Source: Viridibacillus sp050278625 (GTDB lineage Bacteria; Bacillota; Bacilli; Bacillales_A; Planococcaceae). Taken from it: a stretch of DNA of 64,000 nt. How positions within the stretch are numbered: position 1 is the stretch's first letter; each line of letters begins with the position of its first letter. Both the position numbers and the translations under genes were made by a program. Positions 8,021 through 17,616 of this stretch are shown here, piece by piece. Location: contig NZ_JBNNTI010000002.1 in NCBI RefSeq assembly GCF_050278625.1, forward strand, positions 124,001 through 188,000, read 5' to 3'. A model generated the notes under the pieces. It ran no database searches and was not told where the DNA came from. It worked only from the letters and a program-made list of their open reading frames with translations.

Positions 8021-8854
8021 ATGTCACTAAAAAAAACACTAACAATAGCCGGCACAGATGCTTCTGGTGGTGCAGGTTTACAAGCTGATTTAAAAACATT
8101 CCAAGAGCATGGCACATACGGTATGTGTGCAGTGACTGTTGTTGCTACAATGGATCCAGATAATAACTGGTCTCATGGCGTATATACATTACCAATCGAC
8201 GTTCTTAAAGCTCAATTAAAAACAACTCTTTCTACTGGCGTGGATGCAGTAAAAACAGGGATGATTTCTACTGAAGAAGCGATTCAAGTAGCTGGAGAGT
8301 CAATTGCAAACTCTGGTACAACGAATGTTGTAATCGATCCAGTAATGGTATGTAAAGGTGAAGATGAGGTATTAAATCCAGGTAACGTTGAAGCTATGAT
8401 TAAATACCTTTTACCACAAGCACTTGTTACAACTCCAAACCTTTTTGAAGCTGGACAACTAGCTGGAACAGGTACACCAAAAACAATTGAAGAAATGAAA
8501 GTAGCAGCTCATAAAATTCATGAACTTGGCGCTAAAAACGTTATTATCAAAGGCGGTAAAGCGTTACAACATGAAAAAGCTGTAGACCTATTCTCAGATG
8601 GTGAAAAATTCATTTTGCTTGCAGCTGATAAAGTAGATACTACTTATAATCACGGTGCTGGTTGTACTTTCGCTGCTGCTGTAACAGCTAACCTAGCAAA
8701 CGGTTTACCTGTTAAAGAAGCAGTGTTCGAAGCAAAAGCATTCGTTGCCGCTGCAATTGAACATGGTTGGAAATTAAACCAATTCGTTGGACCTGTTATG
8801 CATGGCGCAAAAGGTGTTTATGGTGTTCCGAACATCACTATTACTGAAGTTTAA
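8021..8854 (+). CDS. pdxK: Pyridoxine/pyridoxal/HMP kinase PdxK (ThiD-like)
   Basis: Ribokinase-fold kinase of the PfkB/ThiD type. The sequence resembles B. subtilis PdxK (YwdB) more than the thiamine-pathway ThiD, so phosphorylation of pyridoxal or pyridoxine is the likely main reaction; HMP kinase activity cannot be excluded. The start has the TIAGTDASGGAGLQADLKTF substrate-binding stretch, the middle VVIDPVMVCKG, and the C-terminal HGAGCTF motif forms the anion hole, with Cys in it. Length of 277 residues is normal. AAAGGAG precedes the ATG. It is monocistronic with a terminator at 8868-8903. Its closeness to ung and ywdI matches B. subtilis gene order. Confidence 0.85.
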   Translation: MSLKKTLTIAGTDASGGAGLQADLKTFQEHGTYGMCAVTVVATMDPDNNWSHGVYTLPIDVLKAQLKTTLSTGVDAVKTGMISTEEAIQVAGESIANSGTTNVVIDPVMVCKGEDEVLNPGNVEAMIKYLLPQALVTTPNLFEAGQLAGTGTPKTIEEMKVAAHKIHELGAKNVIIKGGKALQHEKAVDLFSDGEKFILLAADKVDTTYNHGAGCTFAAAVTANLANGLPVKEAVFEAKAFVAAAIEHGWKLNQFVGPVMHGAKGVYGVPNITITEV

Positions 8855-8867
8855 TATTAAATAATAG

Positions 8868-8903
8868 AACCTTCGCAATTTCACTTATTGCGGAGGTTTT
8901 TTT
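8868..8903 (+). terminator. Terminator of pdxK
   Basis: A 12-bp stem with one G-U pair (8868-8879 with 8887-8898) is followed by a T run. Confidence 0.85.
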
Positions 8904-9159
8904 ATGTATATTTTTTCATATTTAATCAACTTCTATAAATTTATGATAGGACAAGAGTTCTTTATGCAAAAAAAATCTTTTTAATTAAACGGCTTATTTA
9001 GTCGAGTGTAAGCGGCCAACTACAAATTGATTCTTTGATTATTTTTGTTATGGAAAAGAATAATTACTCCCCCCTCTTTAGTGTTAGCCTATAGAATTGC
9101 AAATTTTTTCGAAGTAGATATTAAGGAAATATTTTCATATGTAGGAGAGGAAGATAACA
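8904..9159. other. AT-rich intergenic gap, nothing recognised
   Basis: I see no open frame with a ribosome site, no strong hairpin and no repeat until the GTAGGAGAGG ribosome site of the next small gene. Confidence 0.6.
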
Positions 9160-9381
9160 ATGATTGATGTATTAGACAGATGGATGCTTGAAAGCGTAGT
9201 AAATTTTAATATTTTTGTAGGAATTACGACATTGATTTATATTGGTTCTTTGCTGGTTCTATTTTTTGTGAGAAAGAAGTTTGTTGGTAAACCAGACGAA
9301 AGAACAAATGCCATATATTTAAAAGTCATTTCTAGCTCTAAGGCTTCTGCAAAAACAGGCTATTTATCTTTTCCTTTTTAA
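9160..9381 (+). pseudogene. Truncated small membrane protein gene
   Basis: A clear GTAGGAGAGG ribosome site precedes the ATG. The 73-residue product has one transmembrane helix (about 17-38) and then KPDERTNAIYLK, a pattern that in related membrane proteins leads into further helices (DUF2178-like; inference). Here it ends in an unrelated tail within 25 residues. The 3' end overlaps the convergent gene at 9364-9657. The best reading is a 5' remnant whose remainder was lost; a genuine short protein cannot be excluded. Confidence 0.5.
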
Positions 9382-9657
9382 AATTTTTAATACAGCGTTT
9401 CCTATTAAAACCGCTAATATAAAGATCCATACATAAAAGCTTAATTTATCAGGTAAAAATTTCAATACCCATATAGACAGCATAATCGTTGCAATCGTAA
9501 GGTAACTGATTTTTTCCTCATACTCAAATTTCTTTAAATTGCTAACGAGAATTATATAACCGATTGGAGGAGTTATTATACAAAAAAAATATAGCGGTCC
9601 TTTTTTTAAATACCACGGTAATTTATTTCGCAAAAATTTCCCTTCCTTCCTATTCAT
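9364..9657 (-). CDS. Small multi-pass membrane protein, function unknown
   Basis: A 97-residue protein with a basic N-terminus and three predicted membrane helices at about 19-38, 47-64 and 72-90, ending in KILKRKR. AGGA lies before the ATG. It overlaps the 3' end of the truncated gene on the other strand by 18 bp. I recognise no family. Confidence 0.5.
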   Translation of the reverse strand: MNRKEGKFLRNKLPWYLKKGPLYFFCIITPPIGYIILVSNLKKFEYEEKISYLTIATIMLSIWVLKFLPDKLSFYVWIFILAVLIGNAVLKILKRKR

Positions 9658-9829
9658 CTATCTAATCCTAGTTTAAATAATAACTTACCTTTACACAAAA
9701 CTTATTCACTTACTTTATTTAAAATAAAAATATAATATCCACATGAAAATCGGAAATATAATACCTACAATATACCTAAAGATAAACACTAAGAAATATA
9801 GAGGTTCGAAATCTCTATTTCTAAAACAT

Positions 9830-10150
9830 TTATATAGCACCAATTGGACTCAAAACACATTATCTGCTGTTGCAATTTGTTCCTCTGATAAACCTATATT
9901 TCTAGCTGTATTAGCATCAAATTTATAAATACCATTTTCATCTTCAATAATTGTTCATTTTATAATTTCTGATAATTCATTTAACTCTTTTTATTCTTGA
10001 ATTGATAATTGATTTAACAAATTGTTTGATGATTCTTCTTGTAATTGATAAGAATCATCAGAAGTTTCTGCAGCTTTAGTACTTGAAATTGTAGGAAGAA
10101 ATAATGTCATTAATAAGGCTGAACTACTAGCTACTAAAATGTTTTTTCAT
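9830..10150 (-). pseudogene. Decayed gene for a small secreted protein
   Basis: Reading leftward from the ATG at 10150, a one-base frameshift after codon 4 restores a signal peptide (LVASSSALLMTLFLPTIS then TKA) followed by an acidic mature region. The frame is then broken by an in-frame TAA and TGA. It continues as EDENGIYKFDANTARNIGLS and EEQIATADNVLS to a stop at 9830-9832. The pattern resembles small secreted Bacillus proteins with a DENG-IYKFD core, but I cannot name a family. Three inactivating changes in about 100 codons make expression unlikely. Confidence 0.6.
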
Positions 10151-10384
10151 TTTCCTGTTTATTACGTTTCTCAAAAATCCGCCTTCTTCCCTTTAAGTTT
10201 TATACAAACTAAAGAAACAAGATCACTTTCTATATACGCTATTTTTCTAGGTAGCTTGTCCTCAAAAAATTAATTCTGACAAAGCTTATGAAGAAAATAG
10301 ATTTTTTGAGCATACGAATCGCAATCGTAGAATTTTTTCTCTATACTAGAGAATAGATTGCTAGCTGTTGGAAGGAGAATTTAA

Positions 10385-10735
10385 ATGGAAATAGTACAAA
10401 TCGAAAAGCTTCAACAACTTCTTAATTCCTTTGCGAATAAAGATGTTTATATACATTTAGAGACGACCAACGGGGCTTATGCCTCTCATTTCAATGAAAA
10501 AGTATTCAACGCCGGTGCATTTATCCGTAACATTAAACTTCAATATGAATTGGGTAAAGTTACAGCAGGTGTTCCTCACCGCGTTGGCTTGAAAATGGCT
10601 CATGGTTGGGTTTATGCGCAAGGCATTACTCACTATGAAATAGATGAACAAAATCGCTTGTTAATGGCTGGACATGACTATGACGGCAAATTAGCAGTAG
10701 CACTTGAAATTAGCGAAACACCATTTACTTATTAA
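10385..10735 (+). CDS. yojF: YojF family protein (DUF1806)
   Basis: A 116-residue soluble protein of the YojF/DUF1806 family, almost always encoded beside bshB2. The core GAFIRNIKLQYELGKV and the HGWVYAQGITHYEID segments are typical. Function is unproven; its position suggests a role linked to bacillithiol synthesis (inference). GGAAGGAG precedes the ATG. bshB2 follows after about 16 bp, with AAGGAG just past the yojF stop. Confidence 0.88.
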   Translation: MEIVQIEKLQQLLNSFANKDVYIHLETTNGAYASHFNEKVFNAGAFIRNIKLQYELGKVTAGVPHRVGLKMAHGWVYAQGITHYEIDEQNRLLMAGHDYDGKLAVALEISETPFTY

Positions 10736-10751
10736 TTAAGGAGTGATACAG

Positions 10752-11447
10752 ATGACACTACAACCTGAACGACACGTACTTGTCGTATTCCCGCATCCTG
10801 ATGATGAAGCATTTGGTGTTTCTGGCACCATTTCTACATATATCAATCAAGGTACACCTGTCACATATGCATGCTTAACACTTGGCGAAATGGGACGTAA
10901 TCTTGGAAATCCCCCATTCGCGACACGTGAGACTTTACCTTTAGTCCGTAAAAAAGAATTGATAGCTTCATGTGAAGCAATGGGCGTTACAGATTTACGT
11001 ATGATGGGATTACGCGATAAAACAGTAGAATTTGAAGATGACGAGAAAATGGTTCAAATGATGACTGACCTTATCGATGAGTTGAATCCATCGTTAATCA
11101 TCACGTTCTATCCAAATTATGCTGTACACCCTGACCATGAAGCAACTGCTCGTGCTGTTGTACGTGCCGTACGTCGTATGCCTGTAGAAGAGCGTCCGAA
11201 GTTACATGCTGTAGCTTTTGCGAATAATACCGGTGAAGGTCTTGGTGATCCAGATATTGTCAACAATATTCGCGATGTACGTGAGCAAAAGCTTGGCTCA
11301 ATGCGCGCTCATATTTCTCAAACAGCTTGGATGCTTGAGGAGAATGAAAAACGACTAGAAGCTGGTGAACCAGAAGCTGAGAACTGGTTAACTTATGAAC
11401 GTTTCTTTAGCTACCGCTGGAATGAAGATTTTGAAGAACAATTTTAA
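10752..11447 (+). CDS. bshB2: Bacillithiol biosynthesis deacetylase BshB2
   Basis: Zinc-dependent LmbE/PIG-L-type deacetylase that removes acetate from GlcNAc-malate, the second step of bacillithiol synthesis. The metal motif HPDDE is at residues 15-19 and the second metal histidine lies in the HPDHEAT motif near 135. The ATG at 10752 lies 8 nt after AAGGAG; a GTG at 10743 directly abuts that site and is less likely. The product is 231 residues. It is the second gene of the yojF-bshB2 operon. Confidence 0.92.
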   Translation: MTLQPERHVLVVFPHPDDEAFGVSGTISTYINQGTPVTYACLTLGEMGRNLGNPPFATRETLPLVRKKELIASCEAMGVTDLRMMGLRDKTVEFEDDEKMVQMMTDLIDELNPSLIITFYPNYAVHPDHEATARAVVRAVRRMPVEERPKLHAVAFANNTGEGLGDPDIVNNIRDVREQKLGSMRAHISQTAWMLEENEKRLEAGEPEAENWLTYERFFSYRWNEDFEEQF

Positions 11448-11641
11448 AAGAATACTGACTCCCCCTAGTAATATTTTTTTAAAAGAATGCTAGGGATGTT
11501 TTGTTTTCTAGAGACCAATAAATGTATTCATGTTTATTATTGTCTGAAAATTATGTCTTTTACATAAACTATTTACATCTGAATGTAAACTCTTTATGAT
11601 GAATAAATATTCAACTATAAAAATGAGGTATTTAATATAAA

Positions 11642-12997
11642 ATGAAAAAATTCCCTATATCTACTTGGCTATTATTTATATTTCCGTCACTGATTGGCGT
11701 GTTCTTATTTATGACGCCACTTAAGACTGCTGATGGTTGGAAAGTTCCTATTGCGATTTTGGCGAATTTACTTGCCGGATCTTTGGTTTCATTCATTTCC
11801 TGGTTTACAGTTATCGTATTCTTCATCGCAGCATTAGGTTCGGTTGCTTATCACTTTATTCCGCAAAAGAACCCTGAAAAGCCAACAATGTTCGATGGTA
11901 TTTTCCGTGTAAATTGGTTTTGGACAATAGCACGTGTTCTTGGTTTTGTTTTTGCATTTATGGTTGTACAAGACTTCGGTCCTAGCGCAATCCGTAATGA
12001 AAATACAGGTGGTCTGTTAATGAATCCAGACGGTGGTCTTGTGACTTTCCTATTCACGATTTTCTTATTTGCAGGCTTACTGCTTCCATTCTTAACTCAG
12101 TTCGGCTTACTTGAATTCTTCGGTACAATGATGGTTAAAATTATGCGACCATTATTCAAAATTCCGGGGCGTTCTTCAATTGATGCATTAGCTTCTTGGA
12201 TTGGTGATGGTACAATTGGTGTCCTTTTAACTAATCGTCAATATGAAGAAGGCAATTATACGCAAAAGGAATCTGCAATTATCGCGACTTCTTTTTCAAT
12301 TGTATCAATCACATTCTGTATCGTGGTAATTGATACAGTGCATTTAGGTGAGTATTTTATTCCATTTTACGGAGCGGTTGTTCTATGTGGCTTAATACTA
12401 GCCTTGATCATGCCCCGTATTTATCCCCTTTCTAAGAAAAAGGACACATATATCAATGGGAAACCACTTGATCTTGAACGCGAAAAATTACCAGAAGGCT
12501 ATAATATGATTACACACGGTTTAGAAAATGCATTAAATACAGCTGAACGTAATCGTAATTTCAGTAAATTTTTCGTTGATGGTTTTAAAAACGTTTTAGA
12601 TATGTGGTTCGGTGTTGCACCGATTGTTATGGCTTTTGGTACTGTAGCATTAATGCTTGCCGAATTTACTGGTATCTTCACGTTCTTAGGAAAACCATTT
12701 GAGCCAATTTTAACAATGCTTGGTTTACCTGAAGCTGCTGAAGCTGCACAAACTATAGTTGTAGGTTTTGCTGATATGTTCTTACCTACTATTCTTGGTT
12801 CTGGTATTGAATCAGACTTAACACGTTTTGTAATTGCGGGTGTTTCTGTTTCTCAGTTAATTTACATGTCAGAGGTTGGTGGCTTAATCCTTGGTACGAA
12901 AATTCCGCTTAACTTTTTTGAGTTAATCCTTATTTTCTTATTACGTACTTTAATTTCTTTACCAATTATCGCTGGTATCGGTCATTTAATTTTTTAA
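11642..12997 (+). CDS. YjiH family membrane protein with nucleoside-recognition (GATE) domains
   Basis: A 451-residue polytopic membrane protein, about ten helices, of the YjiH/Gate-domain type. Two related halves are visible; the first contains SSIDALASWIGDGTIGVLLT and the second GFADMFLPTILGSGIES, both typical of the nucleoside-recognition fold. Transport of a small polar solute is likely, but the substrate is unknown. The ribosome site is weak (ATGAGGT, about 13 nt upstream). It is a single gene between the bshB2 operon and a strong terminator at 13003-13045. Confidence 0.8.
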   Translation: MKKFPISTWLLFIFPSLIGVFLFMTPLKTADGWKVPIAILANLLAGSLVSFISWFTVIVFFIAALGSVAYHFIPQKNPEKPTMFDGIFRVNWFWTIARVLGFVFAFMVVQDFGPSAIRNENTGGLLMNPDGGLVTFLFTIFLFAGLLLPFLTQFGLLEFFGTMMVKIMRPLFKIPGRSSIDALASWIGDGTIGVLLTNRQYEEGNYTQKESAIIATSFSIVSITFCIVVIDTVHLGEYFIPFYGAVVLCGLILALIMPRIYPLSKKKDTYINGKPLDLEREKLPEGYNMITHGLENALNTAERNRNFSKFFVDGFKNVLDMWFGVAPIVMAFGTVALMLAEFTGIFTFLGKPFEPILTMLGLPEAAEAAQTIVVGFADMFLPTILGSGIESDLTRFVIAGVSVSQLIYMSEVGGLILGTKIPLNFFELILIFLLRTLISLPIIAGIGHLIF

Positions 12998-13002
12998 TAA
13001 AA

Positions 13003-13045
13003 AAAGAAGGACAGTCTTATTTAAAAGGCTGTCCTTCTTTTTATT
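13003..13045 (+). terminator. Terminator of the YjiH-type gene
   Basis: A perfect 12-bp stem (13003-13014 with 13029-13040) is followed by T-rich sequence. Confidence 0.9.
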
Positions 13046-13177
13046 TATATAGTAAGCATATTATAAATTAAATAACTTGATAAACCTATTGTTTCTGTAT
13101 TCTTATATAGGTTTCTTTTTAAGGAAATTAACTTTAATATAAGTTATTTTCTTTAAAATATACCATAAAAACAAAGT

Positions 13178-15343
13178 CTATTCTTTTATACTGCAAAGAA
13201 ACCCTTGCTTCAAACATATATCAATCATAAATTTCTTATAACCTACTGATTCAAATTCAACACCAATTGCTTGTCCACTTAACTCTCGTATTTCACCTTT
13301 ACCAAAGACATGATGCTCTACGCGATTATTTAACTGCAAATCTTCTTTTTTAGTAATGGCATTTACGGGAATATCCCGAGCGTGTTTACTTTCTCGATAA
13401 CTAATTTCTTTTTTCACTAACCCCTTCCCCTTCACTAAACGGCGAACTTGTTTTATGAACTGAGACTCCTCTACATGTTCATCATCTTTTAAATGATAAG
13501 TAAGCAATTCTAAATGCTTGCGTGCTCGAGTCATCCCTACGTAAAAGAGGCGTACGGCTTCTTCTATCGGTTCACTATTATCTTCATCCTGTTGTTTTAT
13601 ATCATCCTTTGAAGGAATAACGCCATCAACTAGATCAATCATATACACGTTGTCATATTCAAGCCCCTTTGCACTATGCAAAGTAGATAAAGTGACTACA
13701 TCACGCCCTTTGTTTGACCAAGAAGTTTTCATAATTTCTTCTAGTTCTTTTAATCGTTTTGCGAATGCTTCAAGATTCGTTAAACCAATTGCTATATGCT
13801 CTAATTGATTTAGGACACCTAATAACCCTTCCTCATTAAAGCCAAGATGTTCAGCCGTATTGCGAATCGATTTTTCATAACCCAAGTTTTTACGAATGAT
13901 TTTAATTGCTTCTTCTGGTTCTAAAACATTTATCTTATTAATTAACTGCTTTGTTTTTTTTAATGCCTGCTCTTGATAGTCTGCATGCCTCACAGTTTGA
14001 AGCTGATCAAAAACTGAAGTTTTGTCATTATTGTTTTTTAAATACATCATTTGTTTTTTCGTAATGTAAGCACTCATTTTCGTATGCACTTTTTCAAGAA
14101 TGTCTACACGTGAATCATTATAGGAAAGGCGCATGAAATTGATAATATCTTCTACAATCCAATGTCGGAAAAATTTCAAATCTACGTCTTTCATATAGAA
14201 TGGCAAACCTGCTTTATTTAACTTATCCACTAAACGGATGGCGGAAGAATTATTACGGTATAAGATGGCTGTTTCTTGTGGATTGCTACTCTTCTCAATT
14301 TCTTGAATGACATAGTTTAGTTGTAGCTCATAGCGCTGCATATTATGGATTTCAATTGACTCCCCAGTTGGATTTTCCGTAAACATTTCCTTTGCATAGC
14401 GCTTTGGATTTCGTTTAATGAAGTCATTTGCTGTTTTCACGATTTCTGGTGTAGAGCGATAGTTTTGAGTCATTGTTAAAATTTTTGCTTGTGGATAAAT
14501 CTTTTCAAATTCTAATAACTTTTGTACGTCTGAACCACGCCACATGAAGATAGATTGGTCATCATCAGCTACAACACAAAGATTATTTTGTGGTTTTGCT
14601 AAGATTGTAATAATTTCATGCTGTATCACGGAATTATCCTGACTTTCATCCGTTAAAATGTATTCAAAGCGGTGCTGATATTTCGTACGAATTTGCTCAT
14701 CCTCTTGTAAAATGCGTAAGCAGTATGTGAGCATATCATCAAAATCGAGAAGTGGGTGATGCGGGTTTTGCATTTTGAATTGTTCATACGCTTTATACAT
14801 ATCCTCTATGCCTGAGATGGAGGATTTCACGGTACTTAGCTGCTTACTTGAAAGCATACGGTTCTTCACATAGCTAATATAGGTGAGGAGTTCGTCCATT
14901 TCATCTTCAGTTGGATTTGTATCCTTCATTTCAGTAAATATATTTCGAAGGATTATTTTTTTATGCAGCGGAACGTCATTACCCCCTTCCACTAGTTGAA
15001 AAGTTATTCGTTGCTTTGCAAAGTATTCTCGTACTACTTGAAAAGCAAAGCTATGAATTGTGGAGAAATGTACCTTTTCACGCGTAAGTTTGCCAAAGAA
15101 TTGGTCAAAGCGTTGTGCCATGTCTTGTGCGGATGCTTTACTAAATGTAATGGCTAAGATCGTATGTGCTGGTATTTTCTTCACTAGCAATAGATAACCA
15201 ATTTTCATATTCAAAGTCGTAGTTTTTCCTGAACCGGGTGATGCTAATAATAGCAATGGACCGTCCGAATATCGAACTGCCTGTTTTTGTACATCATTTA
15301 ATGATACACCCGTATGTTGTTGCATCTTATCAAAGAAATTCAT
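13178..15343 (-). CDS. UvrD/Rep-type ATP-dependent DNA helicase (YjcD-like)
   Basis: Superfamily-1A helicase of about 721 residues, which unwinds DNA 3' to 5' in repair or replication. Walker A is ASPGSGKTTT near residue 30, followed by the QxxR-type Q motif region upstream. Walker B is LTDESQD. Motif IV-VI elements include DDDQSIFMWRG, TLHSAKGLEY and VGMTRARKHLELL. The C-terminal end (GKGEIRELSGQAIGVEFESV) is a small beta domain as in PcrA and B. subtilis YjcD. The sequence is shorter and more divergent than PcrA, so YjcD-type is preferred. The ATG at 15343 follows AAAGGA by 12 nt; a GTG at 15373 is an alternative. Confidence 0.88.
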   Translation of the reverse strand: MNFFDKMQQHTGVSLNDVQKQAVRYSDGPLLLLASPGSGKTTTLNMKIGYLLLVKKIPAHTILAITFSKASAQDMAQRFDQFFGKLTREKVHFSTIHSFAFQVVREYFAKQRITFQLVEGGNDVPLHKKIILRNIFTEMKDTNPTEDEMDELLTYISYVKNRMLSSKQLSTVKSSISGIEDMYKAYEQFKMQNPHHPLLDFDDMLTYCLRILQEDEQIRTKYQHRFEYILTDESQDNSVIQHEIITILAKPQNNLCVVADDDQSIFMWRGSDVQKLLEFEKIYPQAKILTMTQNYRSTPEIVKTANDFIKRNPKRYAKEMFTENPTGESIEIHNMQRYELQLNYVIQEIEKSSNPQETAILYRNNSSAIRLVDKLNKAGLPFYMKDVDLKFFRHWIVEDIINFMRLSYNDSRVDILEKVHTKMSAYITKKQMMYLKNNNDKTSVFDQLQTVRHADYQEQALKKTKQLINKINVLEPEEAIKIIRKNLGYEKSIRNTAEHLGFNEEGLLGVLNQLEHIAIGLTNLEAFAKRLKELEEIMKTSWSNKGRDVVTLSTLHSAKGLEYDNVYMIDLVDGVIPSKDDIKQQDEDNSEPIEEAVRLFYVGMTRARKHLELLTYHLKDDEHVEESQFIKQVRRLVKGKGLVKKEISYRESKHARDIPVNAITKKEDLQLNNRVEHHVFGKGEIRELSGQAIGVEFESVGYKKFMIDICLKQGFLCSIKE

Positions 15344-15506
15344 TTGTACTTTTAATCCTTTCCGTTCATTCACTGTTATTTACATTATAACTGAAAGCTG
15401 GTTGGAAACGTTTTTTTGCCCGCTTAAACAATAAATTGCGAAACATTTAGAATTAACTTAATATTTAGTTCATTACGATTAGATAATATGTTAAAATGAA
15501 TAAATG

Positions 15507-15521
15507 AATTTTCAGGAATCG
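15507..15521 (+). promoter_or_regulatory. Candidate CodY box in the ilvA leader
   Basis: AATTTTCAGGAATCG matches the CodY consensus AATTTTCWGAAAATT at 11 of 15 positions. It lies just upstream of the ilvA ribosome site. CodY control of ilv genes is known in Bacillus; this site is an inference from sequence only. Confidence 0.35.
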
Positions 15522-15539
15522 GAGGTTAGACGAATAATT

Positions 15540-16802
15540 ATGACAGTATCAGATGTGAAGACCGTTCAGGTGGAAAATGTACTAATTGCTTATCAATTTT
15601 TAAAAGATGTTGTTGCACACACACCATTACAAAAAAATGACTATTTATCTGAAAAATATAGTTGTACTGTTTATTTAAAACGCGAAGACTTACAACATGT
15701 ACGTTCTTTTAAACTACGAGGTGCCTATTATAAGATTAAAAGTATAGAGTATGATGCACGTGAAAAAGGTGTTGTCTGCGCAAGTGCGGGCAACCACGCG
15801 CAAGGGGTTGCATATGCGTGTGCACATTTAGGTATTCGTGGTCATATTTTCATGCCAACAACTACTCCTTCTCAAAAAATTGAGCAAGTGAAAATGTTTG
15901 GACGTGAATTTGTAGAGGTTATTTTATCGGGCGATACTTTTGATGATTCTGCTAGAAGTGCGCAGGCATTTTCAAAGGCTGAAGAACATATTTTCATTCA
16001 CCCATTCGATGATATAGATGTAATTTCAGGACAAGGTACCGTTGCCGTAGAAGTGATGAATGATATTGAAGAGCCGATTGACTATGTATTTGGTAGTATT
16101 GGTGGGGGCGGTTTAATTGCCGGAGTATCTGCCTATATTAAAAATCTTTCACCTCAAACTAACATTATTGGTGTTGAGCCAGGTGGTGCTGCGAGTATGA
16201 AGGCAGCTTTTGCTAACGGTGGTCCTGTTGCCTTAGATTATATCGAAAAATTTGTTGATGGTGCAGCTGTACAGCGTGTTGGCGATACTACATATGCACT
16301 TTGCAAAAAGTATGTTGATGATATTATTGCTGTTCCTGAAGGTAAAGTATGTACGACAATTTTGAGCTTATACAATAAGCATGCAATTATTGCCGAACCA
16401 GCTGGCGCTTTACCTGTTGCGGCACTGGATGCTTATCAAAATCAGATTAAGGGTAAATCCGTTGTTTGTATAATTAGCGGTGGTAATAATGACATCGGTC
16501 GTATGCAAGAAATCAAAGAGAAATCCTTAATTCATGAAGGCTTACTATATTATTTCATCGTTAATTTTCCACAGCGCGCAGGAGCCCTTCGCCAGTTCCT
16601 TAGTGAGGTACTTGGTCCAGATGATGATATTACAACATTCGAATATACTAAGAAGAACAATAAAGAAAGTGGTCCAGCCCTTGTAGGCATCGAGTTAAAA
16701 CGTCCTGAAAATTATGCGGGTTTAATTGGTCGTATGAAACTTAATGGCTTCTCATTTAAAGAAGTAAACAATGATAGTACGTTATTTGCTCTTTTGGTTT
16801 AG
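15540..16802 (+). CDS. ilvA: Threonine ammonia-lyase (biosynthetic) IlvA
   Basis: PLP enzyme that converts threonine to 2-oxobutanoate, the first committed step to isoleucine. The PLP lysine is Lys58 in the RSFKLRGAYYK motif. The glycine-rich phosphate loop is GSIGGGG, and the SAGNHAQGVA motif follows the PLP Lys. A single ACT-like regulatory domain covers the last 85 residues (LLYYFIVNFPQRAGALRQF onward), giving 420 residues, the short Bacillus form. The ATG at 15540 fits the B. subtilis N-terminus best, with GGAGG 14 nt upstream; an ATG at 15504 precedes the ribosome site. It ends at a perfect-stem terminator. It competes with tdh for threonine. Confidence 0.94.
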   Translation: MTVSDVKTVQVENVLIAYQFLKDVVAHTPLQKNDYLSEKYSCTVYLKREDLQHVRSFKLRGAYYKIKSIEYDAREKGVVCASAGNHAQGVAYACAHLGIRGHIFMPTTTPSQKIEQVKMFGREFVEVILSGDTFDDSARSAQAFSKAEEHIFIHPFDDIDVISGQGTVAVEVMNDIEEPIDYVFGSIGGGGLIAGVSAYIKNLSPQTNIIGVEPGGAASMKAAFANGGPVALDYIEKFVDGAAVQRVGDTTYALCKKYVDDIIAVPEGKVCTTILSLYNKHAIIAEPAGALPVAALDAYQNQIKGKSVVCIISGGNNDIGRMQEIKEKSLIHEGLLYYFIVNFPQRAGALRQFLSEVLGPDDDITTFEYTKKNNKESGPALVGIELKRPENYAGLIGRMKLNGFSFKEVNNDSTLFALLV

Positions 16803-16813
16803 TATTCACAAAA

Positions 16814-16850
16814 AAAACGGAATCTTCTAAGTTAGAAGATTCCGTTTTCA
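16814..16850 (+). terminator. Terminator of ilvA
   Basis: A perfect 16-bp stem (16814-16829 with 16833-16848) with a 3-nt loop and flanking A and T tracts. Confidence 0.92.
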
Positions 16851-17185
16851 TTTCTATGTTTTCCAACCCTGGCTTGCACTAAGGTGGAATTCTTTTGGAT
16901 TCTGGAATCGAACCCACCTTAAAGCGGGATTTTATACATGACAGTCCTATAGGATGTACTGTAATCATGTATTCCCCTAAATATAAATTTCTATAAACTA
17001 ACCTTCTTTAATTTTCTCTATTTCAGTCTAAAGGAGCTTATCAATTACAGCCCCTCCTTATTCTAATAAACACTTCTACCCTTTAAACTTCAGTAATATA
17101 TAGTAAAAACACGCTAACGCTAACCCCAAGGCCATTATAAAAATTTATACGAATACATCAAAAGAATCTCAAGGTGAACTATTTT
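16851..17185. other. Gene-free gap with an imperfect inverted repeat
   Basis: No supported gene. A bulged inverted repeat lies at 16934-16972, with arms ATACATGA and TCATGTAT and inner arms ACAGT and ACTGT. It lacks a T tract, so it is not an obvious terminator. The rest is AT-rich and featureless. Confidence 0.5.
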
Positions 17186-17395
17186 TTATCTATCAACATC
17201 TTTATAGCTATTAAACTTGGCAAGAGAGTTACTACATAATTTCGATTTATAAACCTTTGCTATTGTAAAAATTATACTAAAAAGAATCGCACTATATTCT
17301 TGTATTCTCCATGTTGTTATTTGTAAGTCTTCAAATAACAACATGAAAAAACTGGTCATAGAAAATATACCCGCTCCTATGCAGATGAAAATCAC
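17186..17395 (-). CDS. Possible small membrane protein or remnant
   Basis: A 69-residue frame with two hydrophobic helices (about 2-22 and 36-50) and a polar tail. The GTG at 17395 has no ribosome site. An AAGGAG site lies about 40 bp further upstream, but it leads into a different frame and is separated from this one by a stop codon. That suggests a frameshifted remnant. I recognise no family, and confidence is low. Confidence 0.3.
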   Translation of the reverse strand: MIFICIGAGIFSMTSFFMLLFEDLQITTWRIQEYSAILFSIIFTIAKVYKSKLCSNSLAKFNSYKDVDR

Positions 17396-17569
17396 TTTGA
17401 AACTTGGTAAAATATACCTTCAATATTGCAACTCCTTTTTAAGTTATTCAACTCTATTATAAATAAACTATATTTTTCTTACTTGAGGCTAAGAAACGGT
17501 TTTATACTATGGATTTATTTTATCATTCAAGCTATCTCTGATATCAGATTTTACGATATAGGTAAACAA

Positions 17570-17602
17570 AAAGCAGGAACCCTTAGACAGGGTTCCTGCT
17601 TT
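17570..17602 (-). terminator. Terminator of the truncated ABC ATPase gene
   Basis: A perfect 13-bp stem (17570-17582 with 17590-17602) lies just past the stop of the remnant, with an A run on the plus strand at its left edge. Confidence 0.8.
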
Positions 17603-17616
17603 GCAATTTCTTCTTA

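Noticed and set aside
9743..9928. 61-residue rightward frame
   Set aside because: It overlaps the decayed leftward secreted-protein gene, which has better coding evidence.
16896..16924. tRNA-like T-arm (GGTTCGATTCC on the minus strand)
   Set aside because: The flanking bases do not form a 5-bp T stem and no acceptor, D or anticodon arm can be folded.
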